Shown in pieces: positions 1-8,493 of a stretch of DNA of 64,000 bases. Under the pieces are notes generated by a model. It was not told where the DNA came from, did no database searches, and saw nothing but the letters and a program-made list of their open reading frames with translations. Numbering within the stretch: the stretch's first letter is position 1; the number at the start of each line of letters is the position of its first letter. Position numbers and translations under genes: made by a program. The stretch lies in contig NZ_AP022588.1 of NCBI RefSeq assembly GCF_010731735.1, forward strand, positions 2,976,001-3,040,000. The letters are read 5' to 3'. Source of the DNA: Mycolicibacterium sediminis (GTDB lineage: Bacteria > Actinomycetota > Actinomycetes > Mycobacteriales > Mycobacteriaceae).

Positions 1-258
1 GGGGTGCAGGTTGCCGGTGACGGCCGAGCACACCTTGGACGACTTCTGCGGCTTGTTGCCGGGCAGCAGCCGGGACTCGTGCATCTGGTACAGCAGTCGG
101 CGCTGCCCGGGCTTGAGGCCGTCGAAGGCAGACGGGATGGCGCGGTCGCTGACGCTGTAGAGCGCGAACGTCAGCTGGTAGTGGTTCCAGTAGTCGTCGG
201 CGCTCTGGTCGAGAACCAGATCCGGGTTCTGGTCGGGAACGTCGAGGGTGGCGGTCAT
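1..258 (-). CDS. topoM: TopoM-like type II topoisomerase A subunit, N-terminal part (cut by window edge)
   Basis: Only the first 86 codons are present; the gene runs off the left edge. The reading frame starts with ATG at 258 and contains SDRAIPSAFDGLKPGQRR, the N-terminal signature of GyrA/ParC-type DNA cleavage subunits. TAGGAG, which overlaps the stop codon of the upstream GyrB-like gene, serves as ribosome binding site, so the two subunits are co-translated. The pair resembles TopoN/TopoM of M. smegmatis, an atypical type II enzyme separate from gyrase (established for that species; orthology here is inferred from gene order and size). The catalytic tyrosine lies outside the window. Confidence 0.85.
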   Translation of the reverse strand, partial: MTATLDVPDQNPDLVLDQSADDYWNHYQLTFALYSVSDRAIPSAFDGLKPGQRRLLYQMHESRLLPGNKPQKSSKVCSAVTGNLHP

Positions 259-267
259 GCCGTTCTC

Positions 268-2301
268 CTAATCGAGGTCGAGAGCGGCGGTGTCGACGCG
301 GGACGCGACGTCGGCCATCCACGTGCGCCGGCCCTCGGGCGGCCCGCCGAACAGGGTGTGGTGCAACTTCGGATCGCCATCGTCGAGATGCACCCGAATC
401 ACGGTGCGGCGCTCGGGATCCAGCACGGTGTTCCAGAAGTCGTCCGCGTCCATCTCGCCGAGACCCTTGTTGCGCTGCACCTCCACCTTGCGCTTCGAAG
501 TGGCCTTCATCTGGGCCACGGCGGCATCGCGCTCGGACTCGTCCTGACAGTAGATCCGCTGCTGACCGTCCTTGACCACGAACAGCGGTGGCAGGGTCAC
601 GTAGACCATCCCGGCCTTGACGAGGGGTCGGTAGAAGTCGAGGAACATCGAGATGAGGCTCGAGTTGATGTTGCCGCCGTCGGGGTCGGCGTCAGAGGCG
701 AACAGGATCCGGTCGTACCGGCAGGACTCCGGATCGCAGTTGTCGCGCACTCCGCAGCCCAGGATGCGTTCGATCGAGTCGAACTCGTCCTTGACCCGCG
801 CTTTGTTGACGGTGAAGCCATAGACGTTGGGCGGCTTGCCCTTCAGCGGGAAGGCGGCCTGGAAGGTGGCGTCGCGCGCCGCCTTGATCGTGCCCAGCGC
901 CGAGTCGCCCTCGCACAGGAACAGCTCGGCACCCGAACCGCGGCCGCTCTCCCGGCTGGGCAGCAGCTTGGGAGGCAGCGACAGATTGGTCCCGAGCCCC
1001 TTGGCCTTGGACGCCGCCCGGGAACGGGCCTTGGCGCCCTCGGCGCTGCGCCGCGCCCGTGCCGACTCCAGAGCCATCTTGGTCCACGTCGACACGGTCT
1101 CGGAGTTGCCGGGGTTGGCCGCCCAGATGGTGACGCTGCGCGCGACGTCCGGAGCCATCGCGACGTTCAACGACCGCGACGACACCGCGGTCTTGGCCTG
1201 TGAGTCCCAGGACACGTCGGGTGCCCGGGTGTCCACCGCGAGCGCGGTCACGGCCGCGAAGTCCTGAGCCTCCGGACCGTCCTCGCCCTTGGCCAGCCCG
1301 AGGTCGCGTATTCGGGACGCGCGGTCGGCGAGCGCCTCGGACAGGCCCTTCACGGCCGCGGTCAGATGCGATCCGCCGCCGGGGGTGCGCACGGTGTTGC
1401 AGAACGCGGCGACGGTGGCCGGCTCGGCGGGGCCTGCGGTCAGGGACCAGCGGAACGGCGTGGGCCCGCGGCCGGTGGTGTACTCGCCGCGGCCCTCCAC
1501 CACCGCACGCACGCCGGGCACGGGGGTGCCCGCGGCGACGCACATGAGATCCAGCAGTGTCTCGCTGCCCCAGGGGCCGCCGAACGGTTCGAGCAGCTCG
1601 GGCCGGACCGCGTCGCCGGGCCAGCCCTCGTCGGCGACGACGAGGTGCACCCCGGGGGACATCCGTGCCGCCGCGTGCGCCCGCAGGAGCACCTCGTTGA
1701 CGTCGACCGTCGAGTCCGGCACCACGGCCGCGTCGAACAGGATGCGCACGGTCGTGCCGTGCGCGTCGGGTTGGCGTTTGCCGGACCCGCGCAACTTCTG
1801 GGTGTCGGCGCGGGTGAACGGCGCGTCGGCGTCGAAGTCCTTGCCGTCGAATACCCCGGGGTAGCCGCCGCCGAAGCTCTGCAGGTAGGTCTTCCCGGCC
1901 CGGCGCACCGTCACGTCGGTGCGCGCGGAGATGAAGACCGCCGCCGCGGCGCCGATCCCGTTGAGACCGGCGCCCGTGCTGGTCGCGTCGGCGTGAGCGT
2001 CGAACTTGCCGCCCGCCCGCGCGGTGCCCAGTGTCTTGACGATGCCGTTCTTGCCATTCACCGGGTCGGAGTCGACGGGCAGGCCACGGCCGTCGTCGGC
2101 GACGCTGACCGATCCGTCGGCGTGCAGCGTGATGGTGACGGTCGACCCGCCGTGGCTGGGGTCGGCGACCTCTTCGATCGCGTTGTCGACGATCTCGCGA
2201 AGTGCCGTGTTCAGAACGTCCAGGCCGAGGTTGACCGCCGGCCGCAGGCGCGTGTGCTGGACGTCGTCGAGTTCGGTGATGTCGGCGGCGGTGTAACTCA
2301 C
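268..2301 (-). CDS. topoN: TopoN-like type II topoisomerase ATPase/TOPRIM subunit (GyrB family)
   Basis: 677 aa, GTG start preceded by GGAAGGGG. The GHKL ATPase part shows the N-box E36/D39/N40 (EIVDN), DDGRG near 70 and a GAGLNGIG lid. The TOPRIM part shows EGDSA with E464 and DADPD with D537/D539/D541, followed by the KGLGEM motif of the GyrB C-terminal domain. Gyrase B normally reads TDADVDGSH, so SDADPDGGN marks a divergent branch. It is followed after 9 bp by the GyrA-like partner, so together they should form an A2B2 topoisomerase. M. smegmatis TopoNM is known to introduce positive supercoils; that property is only presumed here. Confidence 0.85.
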   Translation of the reverse strand: MSYTAADITELDDVQHTRLRPAVNLGLDVLNTALREIVDNAIEEVADPSHGGSTVTITLHADGSVSVADDGRGLPVDSDPVNGKNGIVKTLGTARAGGKFDAHADATSTGAGLNGIGAAAAVFISARTDVTVRRAGKTYLQSFGGGYPGVFDGKDFDADAPFTRADTQKLRGSGKRQPDAHGTTVRILFDAAVVPDSTVDVNEVLLRAHAAARMSPGVHLVVADEGWPGDAVRPELLEPFGGPWGSETLLDLMCVAAGTPVPGVRAVVEGRGEYTTGRGPTPFRWSLTAGPAEPATVAAFCNTVRTPGGGSHLTAAVKGLSEALADRASRIRDLGLAKGEDGPEAQDFAAVTALAVDTRAPDVSWDSQAKTAVSSRSLNVAMAPDVARSVTIWAANPGNSETVSTWTKMALESARARRSAEGAKARSRAASKAKGLGTNLSLPPKLLPSRESGRGSGAELFLCEGDSALGTIKAARDATFQAAFPLKGKPPNVYGFTVNKARVKDEFDSIERILGCGVRDNCDPESCRYDRILFASDADPDGGNINSSLISMFLDFYRPLVKAGMVYVTLPPLFVVKDGQQRIYCQDESERDAAVAQMKATSKRKVEVQRNKGLGEMDADDFWNTVLDPERRTVIRVHLDDGDPKLHHTLFGGPPEGRRTWMADVASRVDTAALDLD

Positions 2302-2339
2302 GAATCGCCCCTTCCATCGGTCATGTGTGTGCCGCTGGA

Positions 2340-2345
2340 ATCGTA
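2340..2345 (-). promoter_or_regulatory. Candidate -10 element of the topoN-topoM operon
   Basis: TACGAT matches the mycobacterial TANNNT -10 consensus and lies about 40 bp upstream of the topoN GTG. It would leave a short leader carrying the GGAAGGGG ribosome binding site. No convincing -35 was seen. The rest of 2302-2423 shows nothing else. Confidence 0.3.
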
Positions 2346-2423
2346 GACGGCTCCTCGGACATCATCGCGCAGCCGCGGCGGCCCATGAGCAGACTCACAC
2401 GGCCCTCGCCGTCGACCATGCCG

Positions 2424-4922
2424 TCAGCGCAGGTACCGCCCGGTGACGCTGTCCGGCGACAGGGCGATCTCCGCCGGGGTGCCGGTCGCGACGATGGTCC
2501 CGCCGGCCGCGCCGCCGCCGGGCCCCATGTCGACGACGTAGTCGGCGTTGGCGATCACGTCGAGGTCGTGCTCGATGACGACGACGGTGGCGCCCTTTGC
2601 GCCGAGGCGGTCGATGACGCCGAGCAGGACGCGGACGTCGAGGGGGTGCAGACCGACGCTGGGCTCGTCCAGGACGAACAGTGCATCGGACTGCTTGCGT
2701 CCGAGTTCGGTTGCGAGCTTGAGCCGCTGTGCCTCACCGCCGGACAGCGCGGGCGTGTCCTCGCCGAGCACGAGGTAGCCGAGCCCGAGGTCGACGAGGG
2801 TCTGGAGCTTCCGGTGCACCTTCGGCAGGTCCGCGGTGACCTCGATCGCCTGCGTCACGGTGAGTCCGAGGAGGTCGGGTAGTGCGAGGCCGTCACCGGT
2901 GCCGCGCCGTAGGTCCCGCGCGGCTGGGGCGTACCGGGTGCCGTCGCAGTCGGGGCAGGGGATGTCGACGTCGGGCAGGAACTGGACGTCGAGCGAGATC
3001 TCTCCGGTGCCCTCGCAGCGCGGGCAGCGCAGGGAGCCGGTGTTGTAGGAGAAGTCCGAGGCGGTCAGACCGCGGCGCCGCGACTCGTCGAGGGCGGCGT
3101 AGGCGCGGCGCAGGTCGTCGAGGACGCCGCTGTAGGTGGCGACCGTGGACCGCACGTTGGTGCCGATGGGGCTGGCGTCGACGACGTCGACCCGCGTGAT
3201 GCCCGACGGCTCCACCGTCTCGACGTGTGCCGGCGGCGTCTCGCCGGCCGCCGCGGCCCGCAATGCCGGCACCAGGCTCTCCAGCACCAGGGTGGTCTTG
3301 CCCGACCCGGACACCCCGGTGACGGCGGTGAGCCGGCCCTTGGGGATCTGCACGTCGAGCGCGTGCACCGTGTGCAGCGGACGGGTGACGAGGCGGATCG
3401 TGCCGTGGTCGAACACCGTCTGCGACTCCACGGTGGCGCGCACCCGGATCGGCTCGGTGCCGTCGAGGAAACCGGCGATCAACGACGACGGGTCGGCCAC
3501 CAGATCGTCGAGCGTCCCCTGAGCGAGCACGGTGCCGCCCTCGCTACCGGAGCCGGGTCCGATCTCGATGAACCAGTCGGCTTCCCGCAGGACCTGGACG
3601 TCGTGGTCGACCAGCACGACGGAGTTCCCGTCGCGCAGGAGGTCGCGGATGACGCCGTTGAGGCCGTCGATGTTGGACGGGTGCAGGCCGATCGACGGTT
3701 CGTCGAGGACGTAGAGCACGCCGGTCGTCTGATTGCGGACCGCGCGGGAGAGTGCCACCCGCTGCCGCTCGCCGGTGGACAGCGTGGAGCCGGGTCGGTC
3801 GAGACCGAGGTACCCGAGGCCGAGCTCGACGAGCCGCTGCGCCATCTCGAGGAGTTGCGCGACGATCGCGGACGCCATCGTGCGCATGTCGGGGGGTAGG
3901 GTCTCGACGACCGTTGGCGCCCAGGCGATCACGTCGTCGAGCATCATCGCGGTCGCCTCGGCGAGGTTGATCCCGCGGACGCGCGGGGCCAGCGCACGTT
4001 CGCTGAGGCGGGTGCCGTGGCAGGTCGGGCAGGTGCCGGTGTGGATGAACTTGTTCACCCGGTTGAGGCCACCCTCGTTGGCGGCCTTGTCGAGCGCCTC
4101 CTGAACGGCCAGGCGCGCGTTGCGGTAGGTGAAGTCGACCTCGAACAGCTTGCCGCTCTTGGACGGCAGGGTGATGCGGTGCTTCTCCGCGGGGCCGTGC
4201 AGGACGACGTCGCGTTCGTCGTCGGTGAGGTCGCGGTACGGCACGTCGGTGCGCACGCCGAGTTCGCCCACCATCTGTGGCATCACGGTCAGCCCCATCA
4301 TCTTCCACGGTGCCACCGCACCATCGGCGATGCTCCGCGAGGGGTCCGGCACCAGGAGGTCGTCGTCGATCTCCCGTACGACGCCGAGTCCACCGCAGGT
4401 GGGGCACGCCCCGTCGGAGTTGAAGGCCAGCGCCTCGGCGCCCGGCGGGGTGAACGTGACGCCGCAGACTCCGCAGGTGAGATCCAGGCCCGCGGCGACG
4501 TCGATGGTCGGATCCTGGCGGTGCCCATTGGGGCAGAGGTGCTCGGCGAGGCGGGAGAACAGCAGTCGCAGGACGTTGAGGAGTTCGGTCGAGGTGCCGA
4601 ACGTGCTGCGGGCGCCGGGGACGGCGGGTCGCTGCCGCAGGGCGAGTGCGGCGGGGACGTGCCGCACGCTGTCGACGGTGGCCTTCGTGGCGTGCGACAT
4701 CCTGCGGCGGGTGTAGGTCGAGAGTGCCTCGACGTAGCGACGGGATCCCTCCGCGTACAGGACCCCCATCGCCAGCGAGGACTTCCCCGACCCGGAAACG
4801 CCTGCGATGGCGACCATCTGGTTGAGGGGCACGTCGACGTCGACGTTCGCGAGGTTGTGCACGCACGCGCCACGTACCTCGATCGTCGTGGGTACGGGCG
4901 GTCTCGGCTTCCGCGCGGGCAT
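2424..4922 (-). CDS. UvrA-family ABC ATPase (UvrA2-like)
   Basis: 832 aa from ATG 4922, which has GAGAGGGG at the right spacing; an in-frame GTG at 4964 would add 14 residues but lacks a ribosome binding site. It holds two ABC modules, each with Walker A (GVSGSGKSS and GVSGSGKTT), signature (LSTGERQR and LSGGEAQR) and Walker B (VLDEPS). Cysteine clusters of UvrA zinc modules are visible (CGVC, CPTC, CPTCHGT, CPRC, CPDC). At about 830 residues it is shorter than housekeeping UvrA (about 970), consistent with loss of the UvrB-interaction insert as in class II UvrA paralogues linked to drug or DNA-binder tolerance. The exact role is unknown. Confidence 0.85.
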   Translation of the reverse strand: MPARKPRPPVPTTIEVRGACVHNLANVDVDVPLNQMVAIAGVSGSGKSSLAMGVLYAEGSRRYVEALSTYTRRRMSHATKATVDSVRHVPAALALRQRPAVPGARSTFGTSTELLNVLRLLFSRLAEHLCPNGHRQDPTIDVAAGLDLTCGVCGVTFTPPGAEALAFNSDGACPTCGGLGVVREIDDDLLVPDPSRSIADGAVAPWKMMGLTVMPQMVGELGVRTDVPYRDLTDDERDVVLHGPAEKHRITLPSKSGKLFEVDFTYRNARLAVQEALDKAANEGGLNRVNKFIHTGTCPTCHGTRLSERALAPRVRGINLAEATAMMLDDVIAWAPTVVETLPPDMRTMASAIVAQLLEMAQRLVELGLGYLGLDRPGSTLSTGERQRVALSRAVRNQTTGVLYVLDEPSIGLHPSNIDGLNGVIRDLLRDGNSVVLVDHDVQVLREADWFIEIGPGSGSEGGTVLAQGTLDDLVADPSSLIAGFLDGTEPIRVRATVESQTVFDHGTIRLVTRPLHTVHALDVQIPKGRLTAVTGVSGSGKTTLVLESLVPALRAAAAGETPPAHVETVEPSGITRVDVVDASPIGTNVRSTVATYSGVLDDLRRAYAALDESRRRGLTASDFSYNTGSLRCPRCEGTGEISLDVQFLPDVDIPCPDCDGTRYAPAARDLRRGTGDGLALPDLLGLTVTQAIEVTADLPKVHRKLQTLVDLGLGYLVLGEDTPALSGGEAQRLKLATELGRKQSDALFVLDEPSVGLHPLDVRVLLGVIDRLGAKGATVVVIEHDLDVIANADYVVDMGPGGGAAGGTIVATGTPAEIALSPDSVTGRYLR

Positions 4923-4980
4923 CGCACGCCCCTCTCGTGTCGGGTGGGCGGCCGGTCCGCTCACCGCGACCGGATAGACG

Positions 4981-6423
4981 CTACCGACCCGCTGCGACGG
5001 CCACCGTGCTCTCCGCGCTGTAGAAGCTCAGGGCGTCGGGCCCCCACTCCCTCGGTCCCGATCCGGAGTCCTTGAGGCCGCCGAACGGGACGTGGGCCTC
5101 GACCCCGGTCGTGGGCACGTTGACGGCGAGCGTGCCTGCGCGAACGGATGCGAGGAACGCCTCGGTGGTGTGCAGGGAGTCGCTGAACAGGGCTGCGCTC
5201 AGCCCGTAGGGAGTGCCGTTGGCGATGGTGATGGCGTCCTCGAAGTCGTCGAACGGCAGCACCGTGACGCACGGCCCGAACACCTCGTCGCGGGCGATGT
5301 CGTCGCCGGGGTCGACCCCCGTGACGATCGCCGGTCGGACGAAGTAGCCGCCCGACGGGTCGCCGGGTAGCCGTCCGCCGCGGAAGACGTCCGCGCCCGC
5401 GGCCTCGGCGGCCGCCAGGCTCCGCTCGTAGGACTGCTGGGCGGGGAGCGAGACGATGGGCCCCATCCGGGTGTCGGGATCGGAGCCCGGGCCGACGACG
5501 ACGTCCAGTGCGCCGGCGCGGAGCGCGTCGACGACGTCGTCGTGGAGTGCCCTCGCGACGACGAGCCGCCCCGTCGCGGTGCACTTCTGGCCGGTCCCGC
5601 CGAATGCTCCCTCGAGTACCGCGGCCACCACGCGTTCGACGTCGGCGTCGGCGGCGGCGACGAGCGGATTGTTCCCGCCCTTCTCGACCTGCGCCCGCTT
5701 GCCGCCTCGGGCGGCGGCCACCTCGACCAGCGCACCGACCCTGCTGGAGCCGGTGAACGTGACGGCGTCGATCCCCGGATGGGAGACCAGGTACTCGCCG
5801 AGCCCGGCGGACGTCCCGGTGAGGTAGGCCAGGACGTCGGTCGGAAGGCCCGCGTCGAGCAGGGCCGTCACGACGTGCGCACCCGTCATCGGGGTCAGAG
5901 GGGACGGCTTCCAGACGACGCCGTCGCCCGCCATCAGTGCGGCGGCGATCTTTCCGCTGGAGACGAAGGCCGGGAAGTTGAACGGGGTGATCGCCGCGAC
6001 CACGCCGAGTGGACGCTGCTGGGTCGTCAGCGTCACGCCGGGTCGCTGGGATCTGAACACCTGCCCGCATTCGCGGTCGGCGGACGACGCGACGTAGGCG
6101 AACACGTCTGCGGCCCTGAGCACTTCGCCGCGGGCCTCGGCGACCGGCTTGCCCTCCTCTGCGGAGAGGTCGTCGCCGATGGCCGAGGCGCGCTCTCGCA
6201 GGAGTCCCGCGGCGCGGTCGAGGACGCCGCGGCGTTCGTGGGCGCCGAGCCGTCCCCAGGTCGTCGGCGCGTCGGCGACGGCCCGCACGGCGTGGTCGAC
6301 GTCCTCGGCGTCGGACTCGGGGAACGAGGCCACGACGGTCGCCGTGTGCGCGGGGTCCTCCCGGTCGTACCGGGCGCCGGACCGACTGTCGCGCCAGCCG
6401 TCGCTGAAGTTCATTCCGTCCAT
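4981..6423 (-). CDS. NAD(P)-dependent aldehyde dehydrogenase
   Basis: 480 aa, normal length for the family. The catalytic cysteine is C281 in GQKCTATGR and the general base E247 in QVEKGGNNP; the Rossmann motif TFTGSSRVG is also present. It would oxidise an aldehyde to the acid in the cytoplasm. It is the last gene of the minus-strand catabolic operon, 10 bp behind a short acyl-CoA dehydrogenase, so its substrate probably comes from the ThDP enzyme or fatty-acid-type enzymes encoded upstream. The family includes ketoglutarate-semialdehyde and benzaldehyde dehydrogenases, so substrate cannot be read from sequence. Confidence 0.9.
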   Translation of the reverse strand: MDGMNFSDGWRDSRSGARYDREDPAHTATVVASFPESDAEDVDHAVRAVADAPTTWGRLGAHERRGVLDRAAGLLRERASAIGDDLSAEEGKPVAEARGEVLRAADVFAYVASSADRECGQVFRSQRPGVTLTTQQRPLGVVAAITPFNFPAFVSSGKIAAALMAGDGVVWKPSPLTPMTGAHVVTALLDAGLPTDVLAYLTGTSAGLGEYLVSHPGIDAVTFTGSSRVGALVEVAAARGGKRAQVEKGGNNPLVAAADADVERVVAAVLEGAFGGTGQKCTATGRLVVARALHDDVVDALRAGALDVVVGPGSDPDTRMGPIVSLPAQQSYERSLAAAEAAGADVFRGGRLPGDPSGGYFVRPAIVTGVDPGDDIARDEVFGPCVTVLPFDDFEDAITIANGTPYGLSAALFSDSLHTTEAFLASVRAGTLAVNVPTTGVEAHVPFGGLKDSGSGPREWGPDALSFYSAESTVAVAAGR

Positions 6424-6433
6424 CGTGGTCCCG

Positions 6434-7396
6434 TCATCGTCGGCCGGTCAGGTCGTCCCAGAGGGCGGATTCGCCGCCCCGCAACGCGAGTGTGGTCAGG
6501 AGGGTCCGCGCCTGGCTGCGGTGCCGGGCGCGGTCGCGCCGCGACCAGATGGCCGTGGTGTGGCGGTGCAGCGGGTACTCGGCGGTGATCCCCATGGCGC
6601 CGTGGAGTTGGTGGGCGGTGCGGGCCACGACGGTGGCGCACTGGGCGACGACGAGGCGTGCGGAGGCCAGGCGGTGCGCACGGTGGTCCGCGTCCGAGAG
6701 ATCGACCCGCACCAGGGCTGCCTCGCCGAGCCGCATCTGCACGGCCATGTCGGCCAGTCGCGCGGCAACCGCGGGGAGTGCGACCAGCGGGCGACCGAAC
6801 TGCTGACGCTGCTTGACCCACGTCCGGGTGAGGTCCAGGGCGGCGCGGGCATGCGCCAGCATCTCCTCGAGTTCCAGCTGTTCCCAGAGTGATCGGCCGT
6901 ATCCACCGTCGAAGCGGATGCACGGCGACCCGTCCAGCGTCACCGCCATCAGCGATTCGCCGGCGACGGAACCGGCCGAGGGCGTCGTCCGCACCCCTGG
7001 TCCGGTCAGTTCGACCACGAGGGCATCCTCGTCGCGGAAGAGCACGAGGTGGTCGGCACCGGAGTCGGGGACGTCCTCGAGCGTTCCGGACAGCGTTCCG
7101 CCGGTTGCGACGAGTGTCGCGGGTGCGTGCGCCAGTGCCCCGTACCCGGTCCGGGGTTCTCCGTCGGCTCGAACGTGTGCTCCGACGGAGGCGTCGACCA
7201 GGGGAGTGAGGACGCCCGCGGCGGCGAAGGCGCGCACGACCGTGACGAGGTCCTCGACGTCGCCTCCGGACCCGCCCCGGTCCTCGTCGATGCCGACCCG
7301 GTCGAGGCCGAGTTCGCGCATCTGGGCCCAGGGCGCCGGGTCGTTCGCGGTCAGGTCCCGGGCGAGGTGCCGGAGTTCCTCGGTGGAGTCACTCAC
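6434..7396 (-). CDS. Short acyl-CoA dehydrogenase subunit (FadE-like)
   Basis: 320 aa, about 60-80 residues shorter than ordinary acyl-CoA dehydrogenases. The C-terminal helical domain is recognisable (QFGRPL, QLHGAMGITAEYPLHRH). The N-terminal FAD-side domain is reduced and lacks a clear SEP.AGSD motif. The GTG start overlaps the stop of the next acyl-CoA dehydrogenase (GTGA), which implies matched synthesis. In mycobacteria such paired short FadE proteins (for example FadE28/FadE29) form alpha2beta2 enzymes with half the usual number of active sites; that assembly is inferred here. Confidence 0.8.
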   Translation of the reverse strand: MSDSTEELRHLARDLTANDPAPWAQMRELGLDRVGIDEDRGGSGGDVEDLVTVVRAFAAAGVLTPLVDASVGAHVRADGEPRTGYGALAHAPATLVATGGTLSGTLEDVPDSGADHLVLFRDEDALVVELTGPGVRTTPSAGSVAGESLMAVTLDGSPCIRFDGGYGRSLWEQLELEEMLAHARAALDLTRTWVKQRQQFGRPLVALPAVAARLADMAVQMRLGEAALVRVDLSDADHRAHRLASARLVVAQCATVVARTAHQLHGAMGITAEYPLHRHTTAIWSRRDRARHRSQARTLLTTLALRGGESALWDDLTGRR

Positions 7397-8493
7397 GCGC
7401 GGGCCTCCTGCTTCGCGATGATCGACAGCAGCACGTCCTGGGCGCCGCCGCGGATGTCGAACGCCGGTGACGCCAGCAGGCCGTCTCCGAACGCCGAAGC
7501 AGCGGAGACGATTCCGGCTCCTCGGCTCCGGAAGGCCGCTTCGACGACCTCGCGCTCGAACAGGTTGCCCAGGTACTTGAGCGATGCGGCCGCCTGGATC
7601 GGCGCTTCACCCTCGTCGAGCGCCCGGGCGATGTCGTGGCACAACTGACGGAGCGCGCCCAGGCGTGCGATCAGGTCTCCGAGTTCGGGGACGTCGCCAC
7701 CGTCCTGGCCGTCGAGCAGCGTCCGCATGACGACGTACGACGACAGGACCCGCTCCGGGCCGCCTCGCTCGAAGGACAACTGCTCGGTGACCTGCCGCCA
7801 GCCGTCACCCTCGGTGCCCAGCAGCCTGTCAGCGGGAACGAATGCCTCGGTGAAGACCACTTCGTTGAAGTGGTGCTGTCCTGCGAGATCGTGTATCGGG
7901 TCGACGGTGATGCCGGGCTCGTGCATGTCGACGATGAACTCGCTGAGTCCCTGATGCTTGCGCTCCCCGTCCGAGGTGCGGGCGAGAACGTATGCGTGCG
8001 TGGCATGGTGGGCGTGGCTCGTCCACGTCTTGCGCCCGGTGATGACCCAGCCGCCCTCGGTCCTGCGAGCGGACGTCGTGACCGCGGCCAGGTCGGAACC
8101 CGCTTCGGGTTCGCTCATCCCGAGGCAGAACACGTGCTCACCCGCGACGATCCCCGGTAGCAGTTCATCCCGGAGTCGGTCCGATCCGTAGCGCAGGATG
8201 GCCGGGCCGATCTGTCGGTCTCCCATCCAGTGCGCGGCGACGGGTGCCCCGGCGCGCAGGAGTTCCTCGGTGACGGCGAGGCGCGCCACGTTGCCCAGTC
8301 CCCGGCCGCCGTAGGCGCGCGGCCAGCTGATCCCGAGCAGGTGCCTGCGGCCGAGTTCGCGGGAGAACTCCGCGTCGAAGGACCGCAGCCACGCATCGGA
8401 CCGCGGGGTGTAGCGACCGGCTGCCAGCCATTCGTCGGTCAGGTCGCGAACCTCTTGGCGCAGAGCGTGTTCGGTGTTCGGTGTGGTGGTCAT
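7393..8493 (-). CDS. Acyl-CoA dehydrogenase (FadE-like), partner of the adjacent short FadE
   Basis: 366 aa from ATG 8493. The FAD/substrate signature MSEPEAGSDLAAV is intact, followed by WVITGRKTWTS, and the C-terminus has the FDIRGGAQDVLL stretch. It would introduce a double bond into an acyl-CoA with FAD as cofactor. The start overlaps the upstream stop (TGATG) and its own stop overlaps the next gene's GTG. The frame continues upstream of 8493 without a stop, but that part is out-of-frame crotonase sequence. Confidence 0.85.
   Translation of the reverse strand: MTTTPNTEHALRQEVRDLTDEWLAAGRYTPRSDAWLRSFDAEFSRELGRRHLLGISWPRAYGGRGLGNVARLAVTEELLRAGAPVAAHWMGDRQIGPAILRYGSDRLRDELLPGIVAGEHVFCLGMSEPEAGSDLAAVTTSARRTEGGWVITGRKTWTSHAHHATHAYVLARTSDGERKHQGLSEFIVDMHEPGITVDPIHDLAGQHHFNEVVFTEAFVPADRLLGTEGDGWRQVTEQLSFERGGPERVLSSYVVMRTLLDGQDGGDVPELGDLIARLGALRQLCHDIARALDEGEAPIQAAASLKYLGNLFEREVVEAAFRSRGAGIVSAASAFGDGLLASPAFDIRGGAQDVLLSIIAKQEARA

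Noticed and set aside
4..1203. Long plus-strand open frame opposite the topoisomerase genes
   Set aside because: It mirrors GyrB codon structure, has no recognisable domain or ribosome binding site, and the minus strand carries clear GHKL and TOPRIM motifs.
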